Assembly: GCA_018240685.1 (NCBI GenBank)
Contig: JAFEFG010000038.1
Span: forward strand, 1-40,673
From: Pseudomonadota bacterium
GTDB taxonomy: Bacteria; Pseudomonadota; Alphaproteobacteria; Reyranellales; Reyranellaceae
Direction: 5' to 3'
Length of the DNA stretch: 40,673 nucleotides
In this document: positions 8,436 through 17,528 of the stretch, piece after piece
Position numbering within the stretch: the first letter of the stretch is position 1
How the letters are laid out: each line of letters begins with the position of its first letter
Program-made: the position numbers and the translations under genes
Notes under the pieces: generated by a model
What the model saw: the letters and a program-made list of their open reading frames with translations, nothing else
Told to the model about the DNA's origin: nothing
Databases searched by the model: none

Positions 8436-8522
8436 GGGGTGGACCGTCATAGACAAGCGGATATCACGCCTGCCGATCTCGCCAGGACGCGACCGAATCG
8501 ATGCGCAATCGGGGAACTGGAA

Positions 8523-9623
8523 TCAGGACAGTGCGTCGCGCACGGCTGCAGCGATCTCGTCCACCGCGCTCTCCGGCACGTGCGGCCCCATCGGCAGGCT
8601 GAGCACCGTATCGGCAAGCTTCTCCGCCAGGGGAAAGGCACCCTTCGGCAGGGCGAAATCGGCATAGGCCTGCTGCAGATGCGGCGGAATGGGATAGTGG
8701 ATCAGACTGCCGATGCCCGCCTTCTCCAACGCTTTCATGAGTTCGGCTCGCCGCCCGGTTTGAACGACATAGAGATGCCAGACGGGCTCCGCCCATTGCG
8801 GCGCACGCGGCAGGCCGAGGCCCGGAATGCCGGAAAGACGATCGTCGTAGCGCGCCGCGATGCGCCGGCGGCGCTCGTTCCAGTCGTCGAGGACCCGCAG
8901 CTTCACCTGAAGGAAGGCCGCCTGCAGCTCGTCGAGACGCGAATTGTAGCCGCGCTCGACATTCACGTACTTCACCCGGCTGCCATAGTTGCGCAGCACC
9001 CGCAGCCGATCGGCCAGCGTCGCATCGTCGGTTGTCACGGCCCCGCCGTCGCCGAACGCACCGATGTTCTTCGTCGGAAAGAAGCTGTGCGCGCCGGCAT
9101 GGCCGAGAGCGCCCGTGCGGCGCCCGCGGACCCTGGCTCCCTGGGCCTGCGCCACGTCCTCGATGACCTTGATCCCGCGCTGCCCGGCCAGCGCCATGAT
9201 CGCATCCATATCGGCCGGCTCCCCGTAGAGATGCACCGGCATGATGGCCTTGGTTCGCGACGTGATGGCCGCGGCGATCCGGTCCGGGTCGATGTTCGGG
9301 CCTGCGGGCGTCGGTTCGACCGGTACCACTTTCGCCCCCACTGCCGTCACGGCGAGCCAGGTCGCGATGTAGGTGTTGGACGGAACGATCACCTCGTCGC
9401 CGGCACCGATGTCCCAGGCGCGCAGCACCAACTCGAGCGCCTCCAGTCCGTTGCCGAGCCCGACGCAATGCTGTGTGCCGCAGAAGGCGGCGTACTGCGC
9501 CTCGAAGGCCTCGACTTCACGGCCGAGCACGAACCAGCCGGACTCCATCACCCGGTGATAGGCGGCGTCGAGTTCGGGCTTCAGCTCGGCATAGGCCGCC
9601 TTCATGTCGAGGAAGGGAATCAC
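8523..9623 (-). CDS. DegT/DnrJ/EryC1/StrS sugar aminotransferase (dTDP-3-keto-6-deoxyhexose type)
   Basis: This 366-residue PLP enzyme probably transaminates dTDP-3-keto-6-deoxyhexose with glutamate to give a 3-amino sugar (FdtB/QdtB role). The PLP lysine is Lys185 in SFFPTKNIGAFGDGG, and the Asp that holds the pyridine nitrogen is in IEDVAQAQGA (Asp156). Substrate-side features include NYGSRVKY and YNSRLDELQAAFL. The start is GTG at 9623, sharing a 4-bp GTGA with the stop of the ketoisomerase gene, so the two are translationally coupled. Whether the product has the galacto (Fuc3N) or gluco (Qui3N) form cannot be read from the aminotransferase. No N-acyltransferase follows. Confidence 0.9.
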   Translation of the reverse strand: MIPFLDMKAAYAELKPELDAAYHRVMESGWFVLGREVEAFEAQYAAFCGTQHCVGLGNGLEALELVLRAWDIGAGDEVIVPSNTYIATWLAVTAVGAKVVPVEPTPAGPNIDPDRIAAAITSRTKAIMPVHLYGEPADMDAIMALAGQRGIKVIEDVAQAQGARVRGRRTGALGHAGAHSFFPTKNIGAFGDGGAVTTDDATLADRLRVLRNYGSRVKYVNVERGYNSRLDELQAAFLQVKLRVLDDWNERRRRIAARYDDRLSGIPGLGLPRAPQWAEPVWHLYVVQTGRRAELMKALEKAGIGSLIHYPIPPHLQQAYADFALPKGAFPLAEKLADTVLSLPMGPHVPESAVDEIAAAVRDALS

Positions 9624-10051
9624 CTTCCCCGCGCTCCGACCTCACGCCGGAAGGTCTCGTAGTCGCGCAAGTATTCAGCCTCTTCGTAGAAAGACGAGGC
9701 GATGACCATCACCGCCGTCTGTGGGGCGAAATCGGTCAACTCGTGCCATACCCAAGGCTCCATGTAGAGCGCCTTGGCGGGGTCATCGAGTCGCACCTGC
9801 GCCTTGACCGTGCCGTCGTCCAGATGCACGAGGCAATGCCCATTGAGGGCCACGAGGACGAGCTTCGATTCGCGATGCCCGTGACGGCCGCGCCACTGGT
9901 CGGGGGCCACGTGATGCAGCCAGAAGATGCGCCGCGGCTGGAAATCGAGCGCCTTGCCGAACTCGAGGAAATTCACGCTGCCGCGTGCGTCGGACGCGCC
10001 GGGGACGTCAATCCACCGGCAGCCGCGCACCTTGAGAACCGGATCAGTCAT
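9620..10051 (-). CDS. WxcM/FdtA-type dTDP-4-keto-6-deoxyglucose 3,4-ketoisomerase
   Basis: This 143-residue single-cupin protein matches the sugar 3,4-ketoisomerases FdtA and QdtA. The key motif RGxHxH, with the paired active-site histidines, is present as RGRHGH at residues 54-59, and the cupin continues through LVLVALNGHCLVHLDDG and MEPWVWHELTDFAP. The enzyme moves the keto group of dTDP-4-keto-6-deoxyglucose (made by RfbB at 5153) from C4 to C3, producing the substrate for the aminotransferase that follows. It overlaps its neighbours by 4 bp on both sides (ATGA upstream, GTGA downstream). Confidence 0.88.
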   Translation of the reverse strand: MTDPVLKVRGCRWIDVPGASDARGSVNFLEFGKALDFQPRRIFWLHHVAPDQWRGRHGHRESKLVLVALNGHCLVHLDDGTVKAQVRLDDPAKALYMEPWVWHELTDFAPQTAVMVIASSFYEEAEYLRDYETFRREVGARGR

Positions 10052-10977
10052 GGGGAGGCCGTGTTCATGGTCTGAAGCTTGCGCCACTGCATGTACACCA
10101 CGCCGCCCAGGGCGACCAAGCCGCCTGCGATCTGGTAGATGTTCGGCGTGAAGCCATAGGCCATCGCCCACAGGACGGCGAAGAACGGCACCAGATTGAC
10201 CCACAGCGAGGCGATCGCAACGCCGAGCCGGCTGGCGCCGATGTTCCAGAAGTAGCCGCCAAAGCCGCTCGCGAGCACGGCCACCACGAGCAGCTGCGTC
10301 CATGCCCAGCCGTCGGTCACGCCGAAGGGCGACCGCGCCGTCCCGAGGGCGATCAGGACCAGGCTGGCGGCAACGAGCCAACCCAGAGCCGAAAGCGACG
10401 CGACATAGGCCCGGTGGAGCTGGCTGGCGCGGTCGAACCACGCCTGCGCCTTGATGCTGTAGAGCGCCCACAGCGCATTGCTCATCAGCACGATGATCTC
10501 GCCGCCGCCGAGCGTGACCGGGCCGCGACCGGCGAGGCTGCCGGCCGAGAGGATCGCGCCACCCAGCAGGGTCAATACCAGCGCCACGCCGAATCCCGGA
10601 TCGAACCGGGCGCCCGTCACCAGCCGGACCGTGACGGCCGACACCAGCGGGCCGGCCACCTGCACCGCAGCCGCCGAGATCGGGTTGCTGTAGTAGATTC
10701 CGAGTGCGTACATGACGAAGAAGCTCGACATCATGAGGCCGAGCAGAAGGAACCGCAGCCAACCCAGGTCCATCCTGAGGGCGCGGCGGCCTTCGACTAC
10801 CGACAGGAGCAGGGCCAGCGACGCCGTAGCGACCACCAGGCGCACCGCCGACATCGGGATGAGGTCGAAGTCGCGCAGTATGACCTTGGTCACGGGCACG
10901 TTCGCGCCCCAACTGGCGCCGACGAACACCATGGCCGCAAACGCGCCCAGGAGGTTGCGCTGGGCCGCGGGCCTCAT
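10048..10977 (-). CDS. EamA/DMT-family transporter (second of a pair)
   Basis: This 309-residue inner-membrane protein has about ten hydrophobic helices arranged as two EamA repeats (first from about residue 10, second from about 160 at GGGEIIVLMSNALWALYSIK). Members of the drug/metabolite superfamily export small metabolites such as amino acids, sugars or nucleotide sugars; the substrate cannot be predicted. Its ATG overlaps the stop of a paralogous EamA gene by 4 bp, and its own stop overlaps the ketoisomerase start by 4 bp. The pair could act as a heterodimer or as two separate carriers. Confidence 0.85.
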   Translation of the reverse strand: MRPAAQRNLLGAFAAMVFVGASWGANVPVTKVILRDFDLIPMSAVRLVVATASLALLLSVVEGRRALRMDLGWLRFLLLGLMMSSFFVMYALGIYYSNPISAAAVQVAGPLVSAVTVRLVTGARFDPGFGVALVLTLLGGAILSAGSLAGRGPVTLGGGEIIVLMSNALWALYSIKAQAWFDRASQLHRAYVASLSALGWLVAASLVLIALGTARSPFGVTDGWAWTQLLVVAVLASGFGGYFWNIGASRLGVAIASLWVNLVPFFAVLWAMAYGFTPNIYQIAGGLVALGGVVYMQWRKLQTMNTASP

Positions 10978-11903
10978 CGGCGTACGCTCCTGATCTGGCG
11001 GAGTTGCAGCAGCCCGATCGCGCCCAGCACAAGCCCCCCGCCCGCGATCTGCAGCCATGTCGGCTCGCTTCCCATCAACGCAGCAAGGCCAATGGCAAAG
11101 ACCGGTGCCGAATTGGAATAGAGCGAGGCGACTGGAACGCCGACCAGGGAGACGCCGACATTCCAGAGCAGGACGGCGGCGGCCACGCCCAAGACGCCGA
11201 CCCAGGCGATCATGCCGATATCGAGCGCCGTGGGCGGTTGGCTCGGCCAGGTGATCCCGACCGTGGTCCAGACGGCGAGGCAGACCACGCCGAGGAGCAC
11301 GCTCGCCACCGTCGATGTCAGCGCCGACAGCATGATCTGGCCGCGATCCGAGAGCCATTGCTGGGCGCGGATCGAATACCAGTTCCAGCAGAACTGGGCG
11401 ATCACGAGCAGGATCTCGCCACCGCCCAATCCGAAACCGCCGCGCGTCGCCGCATTCCGGGGCGTGCCGAGGACGACGAGCACGCCGCCGGCAACGACGA
11501 GAACGAGCGTGAGGACGAACCCCGGCGGCATCGCCGCCCGCAGCATCACACGGGCAAGCAAGGCCGCCCAGATCGGGCCGCAGGTCAGCACGATCGCTGC
11601 GGTCGCGGGATGGGAGCGGGAAACACCGAAAGTGTAGAGCACCGAAAAGGCGGTCATTGCTGCTCCCAGTTGCAGGAGCTGGCCCGCCCGCAGAGGTTTG
11701 GGCACAGCAGCCGGCCGGGCCGTGACGGCGACGGCCACCCACAGGACCGGCATGCCGAGCACGTACCGCAGCCACGACAGCAGCCACTTGTCGTAGTGCT
11801 GCGCCAGCGCCGCCAGCACCGGGATCATGGATCCCCAGATCAGCGCTGCCAGCAGGAGGACGACCGTGGCGCGGCGGATCCTGCCCGCCGGAAGGGCAGT
11901 CAT
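10974..11903 (-). CDS. EamA/DMT-family transporter (first of a pair)
   Basis: This 309-residue protein has the same two-repeat, ten-helix EamA plan as its downstream neighbour; the opening VLLLAALIWGSMIPVLAALA parallels the neighbour's opening, and GGGEILLVIAQFCWNWYSIR matches the second repeat. The two share many positions but are clearly diverged, so the duplication is old. The ATG at 11903 lies 10 nt after the folB stop with no clear ribosome-binding site, which suggests coupling to the upstream gene. Substrate is unknown. Confidence 0.85.
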   Translation of the reverse strand: MTALPAGRIRRATVVLLLAALIWGSMIPVLAALAQHYDKWLLSWLRYVLGMPVLWVAVAVTARPAAVPKPLRAGQLLQLGAAMTAFSVLYTFGVSRSHPATAAIVLTCGPIWAALLARVMLRAAMPPGFVLTLVLVVAGGVLVVLGTPRNAATRGGFGLGGGEILLVIAQFCWNWYSIRAQQWLSDRGQIMLSALTSTVASVLLGVVCLAVWTTVGITWPSQPPTALDIGMIAWVGVLGVAAAVLLWNVGVSLVGVPVASLYSNSAPVFAIGLAALMGSEPTWLQIAGGGLVLGAIGLLQLRQIRSVRR

Positions 11904-11913
11904 GGGAGCACGG

Positions 11914-12285
11914 TCAGGGTGACGCCCGCCGACGAACCGCCTCGTAGCCCACCCGGCAGTCTGGATAGACGTCGGGCTTCTCGGTCGATACGCGCGCCTC
12001 GATCACGCCGGGCTGGACCAGACAAAGATCGAGGATCGCCTCGACCAGCGTCTCCTGCAGGTTGAAGTGGCGCGACCTGGCGAGCGCCACGATGCCGTCG
12101 TGGACGACATCGTAGTTCAGGACGTTGGCGATGCGGTCCGCGTGCGGCTTGTCCATCGGCGCCAGGAGCAGGTCGACATTCACGACCACGATCTGCGGCC
12201 CCTCCTTCTCGAAGTCGTGGATGCCGATCGAGACCTGGAGACGGAGATCGCGGATGAAGATGCGGCGGTTCGTGGGGAGCGTCAT
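11914..12285 (-). CDS. folB: Dihydroneopterin aldolase-family protein
   Basis: This 123-residue FolB-like protein would cleave (or epimerise) 7,8-dihydroneopterin in folate or pterin synthesis. Family residues are in place: IFIRDLRLQVSIGIHDFEKE with the conserved Glu of the G-x4-E pattern, NYDVVHDGIV with the Tyr, LQETLVEAIL, and a Lys in STEKPDVYP near the C-terminus. Its start overlaps the stop of the pteridine-reductase-like gene by 4 bp. No folP or folK is present, so this may be a second copy for a pterin other than folate, such as monapterin. Confidence 0.86.
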   Translation of the reverse strand: MTLPTNRRIFIRDLRLQVSIGIHDFEKEGPQIVVVNVDLLLAPMDKPHADRIANVLNYDVVHDGIVALARSRHFNLQETLVEAILDLCLVQPGVIEARVSTEKPDVYPDCRVGYEAVRRRASP

Positions 12286-13049
12286 TTCGATTTCTTCTTC
12301 CGGCTGTCGAAGGCGATGTCGCGCGGACGACCCGTGAGGTGCTCGCCGCTGTCGACGATCAGCGTGTCGCCGGTGAAGCTCGGCGTCGCGAGGATGAAGC
12401 GCAGCGCGCGCACCAGATCGTCCGTCGTCACACCGACGCGCAGCGGATTGGCGGTGTGCTGCTCGGCGAAGCGGGCGTCGGTCTGGCTGCCGCTGCGCAA
12501 GGTGAGGCCGGGCGCGATTCCCGCCACGCGCAGCCTCGGTGCGAAGGACTGCGCGAGCAGCGTCGTCATTCCCTGCAACCCGATCTTGGAAAGCGTGTAG
12601 GTCAGGAAATCGGGATTGAGATTGAAGAGCTTCTGGTCGAGCAGGTTGACGATCACGCCCGTCTCGTCCTCCGGCAGTCCGCGCGCCAGCGCCTGCGACA
12701 GCAGCAGCGGCGCACGCAGGTTGACCGCCATGTGCCGGTCGAAATCTGCCGCCGTGGCGACGGGCGCGCGGTCCAGCTTGAAGAGCGAGGCATTGTTCAC
12801 GAGACATGTCAGCATCACGCCCGGCACGCTGCAACGTGCCACCAGGTTCTCCGCCTGGCGCGCGGACGACAGATCGGCGCGCACGACCCTCGCCCGTCCG
12901 CCTGCCGCCGCGATCTCCGCCACGGTCTCGCGCGCCTCTGTCGCCGCGCTGTTGTAGTGCACGAATACGAAGTATCCGTCCGCCGCGAGTGCCAGCGCCA
13001 GGGCGCGGCCGATCCTGAGACCCGCCCCTGTTACCAAAGCGCCTTTCAT
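12282..13049 (-). CDS. folM: FolM/PTR1-type pteridine reductase (short-chain dehydrogenase)
   Basis: This 255-residue NADPH enzyme belongs to the classical SDR fold but carries the pteridine-reductase variant of the cofactor motif: TGAGLRIG (residues 7-14) is TGx3RxG, as in FolM and Leishmania PTR1, instead of TGx3GxG. The usual catalytic Ser is replaced by Asp138 in NLLDQK, again as in PTR1, with Tyr151 and Lys155 in YTLSK completing the site. FolM reduces dihydromonapterin to tetrahydromonapterin, and PTR1 reduces pterins and folates. Coupling with folB by a 4-bp overlap strengthens the call. The ATG at 13049 gives a start directly at MKGALVTG. Confidence 0.84.
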   Translation of the reverse strand: MKGALVTGAGLRIGRALALALAADGYFVFVHYNSAATEARETVAEIAAAGGRARVVRADLSSARQAENLVARCSVPGVMLTCLVNNASLFKLDRAPVATAADFDRHMAVNLRAPLLLSQALARGLPEDETGVIVNLLDQKLFNLNPDFLTYTLSKIGLQGMTTLLAQSFAPRLRVAGIAPGLTLRSGSQTDARFAEQHTANPLRVGVTTDDLVRALRFILATPSFTGDTLIVDSGEHLTGRPRDIAFDSRKKKSK

Positions 13050-13106
13050 GTCGCGCGCAAACCTCTGCTTCGTGACTAAACGGACGACGGGTTCTAGCAT
13101 GCGCCC

Positions 13107-14228
13107 ATGAGTTCGTCCCCTTTCGAGTCGGTCGACTGCGTCGTCGCAGGCGCCGGCGTCGTCGGTCTTGCCGTTGCGCGCGCGCTTGCCCTTTCCGGCC
13201 GTGAGGTCATCGTCGTCGAAGCCGCCGAGGCCATCGGCACGGAGACCTCCTCGCGCAATTCCGAAGTCATCCATGCCGGCATCTACTATCCCAAGGGCAG
13301 CCTCATGGCGCGGACCTGCGTTGCCGGCCGGCGCATGCTCTATGCCTATTGCGCAGAGCACGGCGTCCCGCACCGCAACTGCGGCAAGCTCATCGTCGCC
13401 ACCGACGACGCGGAAGCCCAGCGTCTCGACGAGATCAGGGAACGCGCAGAAGCCAATGGCGTCGAAGGCATGCGCCTGCTGAGCGCCTCCGAGGCACGGG
13501 CGCTCGAGCCCAACCTTCACTGCACCGCTGCGCTGCTGTCGCCGGCAACGGGAATCGTCGACAGCCACGGCTACATGCTCGCCCTGCAGGGCGATGCGGA
13601 GAGCCGGGGCGCGATGTTCGCCTTTCGCAGTCCGGTCGAGCGCGGCCGCACGACACAGGACGGTATCGAACTGGAGGTCGGCGGGGCCGAGCCGATGAAG
13701 CTCCGCTGCCGGCTGCTGATCAACTCGGCCGGCCTGCACGCCCCTGCCCTCGCCCGCATGATCGCGGGCATGCCCGGTGACCGCATCCCGACGGCCTACT
13801 ACGCGAAGGGCAACTACTTTACCCTCGCCGGACGTTCGCCCTTCTCGCGATTGATCTATCCCGTGCCCGTTCCGGGCGGCCTTGGCGTGCACATCACGGT
13901 CGACCTCGGCGGGCAGGCGAAATTCGGCCCCGACGTCGAGTGGATCGACAGCATCGACTACACCGTCGATCCGCACCGCGCCGACAAGTTCTATGCCGCC
14001 GTGCGCCGCTACTGGCCCGATCTGAGGGACGGCGCGCTGCAGCCCGGCTATGCCGGCATCCGGCCCAAGATCGTTCCCCCCGGCGCGCCGGCGCAGGACT
14101 TCACGATCCAGGGGCCGGCCCAGCACGGCATTCCGGGCCTCGTCAACCTGTTCGGCATCGAGTCGCCCGGCCTCACCGCATCGCTCGCGCTCGCAGAGCT
14201 CGTTCGCGAGGCTGCCGGCGGTACATGA
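13107..14228 (+). CDS. lhgO: FAD-dependent oxidoreductase, L-2-hydroxyglutarate oxidase/dehydrogenase-like
   Basis: This 373-residue DAO-family flavoprotein has an N-terminal dinucleotide fold ([16 protein letters not shown], then [20 protein letters not shown]) and the LhgO/L2HGDH signature [15 protein letters not shown]. Later landmarks are [21 protein letters not shown] and [10 protein letters not shown]. The family oxidises L-2-hydroxyglutarate to 2-oxoglutarate and passes electrons to quinones or oxygen. It is divergent from folM across only 57 bp and is followed by a hairpin at 14274-14304. Other 2-hydroxyacid or amine substrates are possible. Confidence 0.82.
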   Translation: MSSSPFESVDCVVAGAGVVGLAVARALALSGREVIVVEAAEAIGTETSSRNSEVIHAGIYYPKGSLMARTCVAGRRMLYAYCAEHGVPHRNCGKLIVATDDAEAQRLDEIRERAEANGVEGMRLLSASEARALEPNLHCTAALLSPATGIVDSHGYMLALQGDAESRGAMFAFRSPVERGRTTQDGIELEVGGAEPMKLRCRLLINSAGLHAPALARMIAGMPGDRIPTAYYAKGNYFTLAGRSPFSRLIYPVPVPGGLGVHITVDLGGQAKFGPDVEWIDSIDYTVDPHRADKFYAAVRRYWPDLRDGALQPGYAGIRPKIVPPGAPAQDFTIQGPAQHGIPGLVNLFGIESPGLTASLALAELVREAAGGT

Positions 14229-14273
14229 TCGTTCGACGACGGGGCGTCCGAGTCGCGCGGCGCCCTCGATGAT

Positions 14274-14304
14274 CCGCTTTGCGGAAGCACTGCCCGCAAA
14301 GCGG
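14274..14304 (+). terminator. Perfect 11-bp hairpin after lhgO
   Basis: CCGCTTTGCGG and CCGCAAAGCGG pair perfectly around a 9-nt loop, 45 bp after the lhgO stop and 69 bp before the next start. There is no T-tract. It could end lhgO transcription or be a small repeat element. Confidence 0.45.
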
Positions 14305-14316
14305 TCCGTGGGCTAG

Positions 14317-15348
<1,032 letters not shown>

Positions 15349-15354
15349 CGGACG

Positions 15355-15729
15355 CTAGGCTCGCCGCAGCAGCCGGCGCATCACCACTCCCAGGACCGGC
15401 GGCAGCAGGCCCATGCCTGCTGCGAACGGCCCGACCTCGGAGAACATGCAGCCCCAACCGGTCTTGTCGCCCAACAGGCAGTCGTACTGAATTCCCGACC
15501 AGACAAGACCGGCGAGCACCAGCGGATTAGCGAGGCTGGCGGCCAGCCACAGCTTCCAGGCGCTCGCATCGAGGCCCGGCCATCGCCAGCAGATGAACGT
15601 ACCGATCACGGCGTTGGCGGCGAGGATCGCCGCAAAGGTCACGACCGCGACACCGTCGAAAAACGTACCGGCAACGGCGCCCGCGACCAGCGCGCCGCCG
15701 ACATGTCCCAGCGTGAAGGGGTGGATCAT
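15355..15729 (-). CDS. Hypothetical membrane protein, 124 residues
   Basis: This small protein of unknown function has three or four hydrophobic helices (about residues 8-24, 27-48, 61-78 and 98-116) and two cysteines around GDKTGWGCMF in a loop. The ATG at 15729 gives a clean membrane protein start; longer in-frame starts would run into the VOC gene upstream and add an Arg-rich stretch. No good ribosome-binding site is visible. It follows the VOC gene by 31 bp on the same strand. No named family is recognised. Confidence 0.6.
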   Translation of the reverse strand: MIHPFTLGHVGGALVAGAVAGTFFDGVAVVTFAAILAANAVIGTFICWRWPGLDASAWKLWLAASLANPLVLAGLVWSGIQYDCLLGDKTGWGCMFSEVGPFAAGMGLLPPVLGVVMRRLLRRA

Positions 15730-15760
15730 GCGGGGCAAGGATCGCCTTCGCCGACGGAGC

Positions 15761-16513
15761 TCACACCAGATTGATGCGGCAGCCGCACACCTCGACCTGG
15801 CCGACGCCATGCTGCTTGTGCCGGTGGTGAGCGGCCTTCAGCACATGCTCGCGGTCGACGACGCGCACGTCGTAGGCGGAAACGCCCGGGCCGCGGTCGT
15901 CGGCGACGGGCACGAAGCGGATCTCGCCATCGTCGTCGAGACGGATGATGTCGCCCTCGACCGGCCGGTTGAGGATCTTCGACCACAGGTCCGCCGCCTT
16001 GTCCGGGTCGACGCACTGGATCTCGACGCCGGCGAGGCCGTTGGTGACGTCGGAGCGCGCATGCTTCAGCCAGTCCTTGGACGCCGGCGGCCACCAGAGC
16101 TTGGGATCAGTGCCGGCCGGCGCGATCGTCTGGTCGATGGAGAGCAGGACGCCGGCCGTGTCGGCCGGATGGAAGTGCGTGTACTTGTACTCGGGCAGGT
16201 CCTTCTGCTCGACGGCCCGGATGCCGAGGCTCGTGATGCGCTGCCGTTCGGCGACGGCGTCGGGCACTTGCAGGATCACCATGTATCCGCCGTCGCCCTT
16301 GCGGCGCTCGAGGTAGCGTCCGGCGGACGTGCCGTCTTGCGTGGGCGAGACGATCTCGAGGAAATCATGCCCGGTGGGACAGACGACATTGGCGAGCCCC
16401 CACTTCGCCACGTTCGGATCCCGGTAGGCGACCTCGATCCCGAGCACGTCGCACAACTCCTCCCGCGAAGCTTCGAGATCCTTCGCGACGAACACGCATT
16501 GCCTGAGCTTCAT
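15761..16513 (-). CDS. VOC-superfamily (glyoxalase/dioxygenase-like) protein
   Basis: This 250-residue cytoplasmic protein has two vicinal-oxygen-chelate modules: one from the N-terminus (RQCVFVAKDLEASREELCDVLGI, cut here by the usual gap before the second strand set) and one from about residue 160 (GVEIQCVDPDKAADLWSKIL). His49 (PTGHDF) and His115 (THFHP) are candidate metal ligands. The reaction is unknown; family members include glyoxalases and extradiol dioxygenases. GGGAG stands about 8 nt before the ATG. It is divergent from the LivM-like gene across 43 bp. Confidence 0.75.
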   Translation of the reverse strand: MKLRQCVFVAKDLEASREELCDVLGIEVAYRDPNVAKWGLANVVCPTGHDFLEIVSPTQDGTSAGRYLERRKGDGGYMVILQVPDAVAERQRITSLGIRAVEQKDLPEYKYTHFHPADTAGVLLSIDQTIAPAGTDPKLWWPPASKDWLKHARSDVTNGLAGVEIQCVDPDKAADLWSKILNRPVEGDIIRLDDDGEIRFVPVADDRGPGVSAYDVRVVDREHVLKAAHHRHKQHGVGQVEVCGCRINLV

Positions 16514-16556
16514 GGCATCTCTCCCGGTTCCTTCGATTGGAGCCTATGCTAGCGCC

Positions 16557-17528
16557 ATGCGGACGATCACGACCATGGCTTTCCTCGCGGCAGCCGGCCT
16601 CGCGTTCTGCTTCCCGGATTTCGTCGTCTTCCGCTTCACCCAGGCGGCGATCTGGTCGATCGCACTGCTGGGGCTCGTCATTCTCTGCGGCATCAGCGGC
16701 CAGTTCTCGTTCGCCCAGGCTGCGCTCTATGGAATGGGCGGATATGCTGCCGCGCTGCTGGCGAACCATACCGCACTCCCTCTCTATGGGGCGCTCCTGC
16801 TGGCGCCTCTGATCGGCTTCTGCGCCGGCTATGGGCTGGGCCGGGTCGCGGGCGGCCACAGCCTGTGGACCCAGGCGCTGATCGGCTACGCGCTCGCGAT
16901 CGCCTTTCCACAGCTCCTGCGCTGGCGCGTGATCGAGCGCTGGACGGGTGGCGTGCAGGGCCTCTCGTTCGACTCCCCCGCGTCCCCCATCGCGCTTCTC
17001 AGCAATGACCAGTGGTCGTTCCTGCTGGCGCTCGCCCTGCTGGCGGCAGGTGCCTGGATCGCCTCCAATCTCCTCGGCAGCCGGTCCGGCCGCGCGCTCC
17101 TGGCGGTCCGCGATCACGATCTTTCCGCGGCGGCGCAGGGCATCGACGTCGTTCACATGCGCGCCGCGGCGTCCGGCATTGCGGGAGGCTACCTGGCGCT
17201 GGCGGGATGCCTCTCCGCCTTCCAGTTCGGCTTCGTCGGGCCCACAGCCTACAGCTTCGCGCTGTCGATCCAGATGCTGTTCGGCGTCGTGGTGGGCGGC
17301 CTCTATTCCGTCGCCGGGGCGATCGTGGGCGGCGTCATCCTGGAGTTTCTGCCCGGCCTCGTCGCGGGCTGGGGCAAGGGCCTGTCGGCCCTGCTCTACG
17401 CAGCCCTGATGATCGCGGCCATCATCGCGATGCCGGCGGGCATCGCCGGCGCCGTCATCGCGGCGGCGGGAGCGTACGGCCGCGGCAGCCCCGCCCGCTC
17501 CCGCCGGTCCGCGACTAGTTCCCCTTGA
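16557..17528 (+). CDS. Orphan branched-chain amino-acid ABC permease (LivM-like)
   Basis: This 323-residue membrane protein resembles LivM of the branched-chain/polar amino-acid (HAAT) transporters: eight or nine hydrophobic helices, an early GISGQFSFAQAALYGMGGYA loop typical of the family, ALLAVRDHDLSAAAQGID on the cytoplasmic side facing the ATPases, and a helix-rich second half with GGLYSVAGAIVGG. LivH, LivG, LivF and the binding protein are all absent nearby, which is unusual. Its 3' end overlaps the convergent crotonase gene by 14 bp. It may work with subunits encoded elsewhere. Confidence 0.83.
   Translation: MRTITTMAFLAAAGLAFCFPDFVVFRFTQAAIWSIALLGLVILCGISGQFSFAQAALYGMGGYAAALLANHTALPLYGALLLAPLIGFCAGYGLGRVAGGHSLWTQALIGYALAIAFPQLLRWRVIERWTGGVQGLSFDSPASPIALLSNDQWSFLLALALLAAGAWIASNLLGSRSGRALLAVRDHDLSAAAQGIDVVHMRAAASGIAGGYLALAGCLSAFQFGFVGPTAYSFALSIQMLFGVVVGGLYSVAGAIVGGVILEFLPGLVAGWGKGLSALLYAALMIAAIIAMPAGIAGAVIAAAGAYGRGSPARSRRSATSSP

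Noticed and set aside
8405..8522. Cobalamin riboswitch upstream of the operon holding a BtuF-type protein
   Set aside because: The leader is short and shows no B12-box-like sequence or multi-stem structure; the neighbouring molbindin points to molybdate instead.
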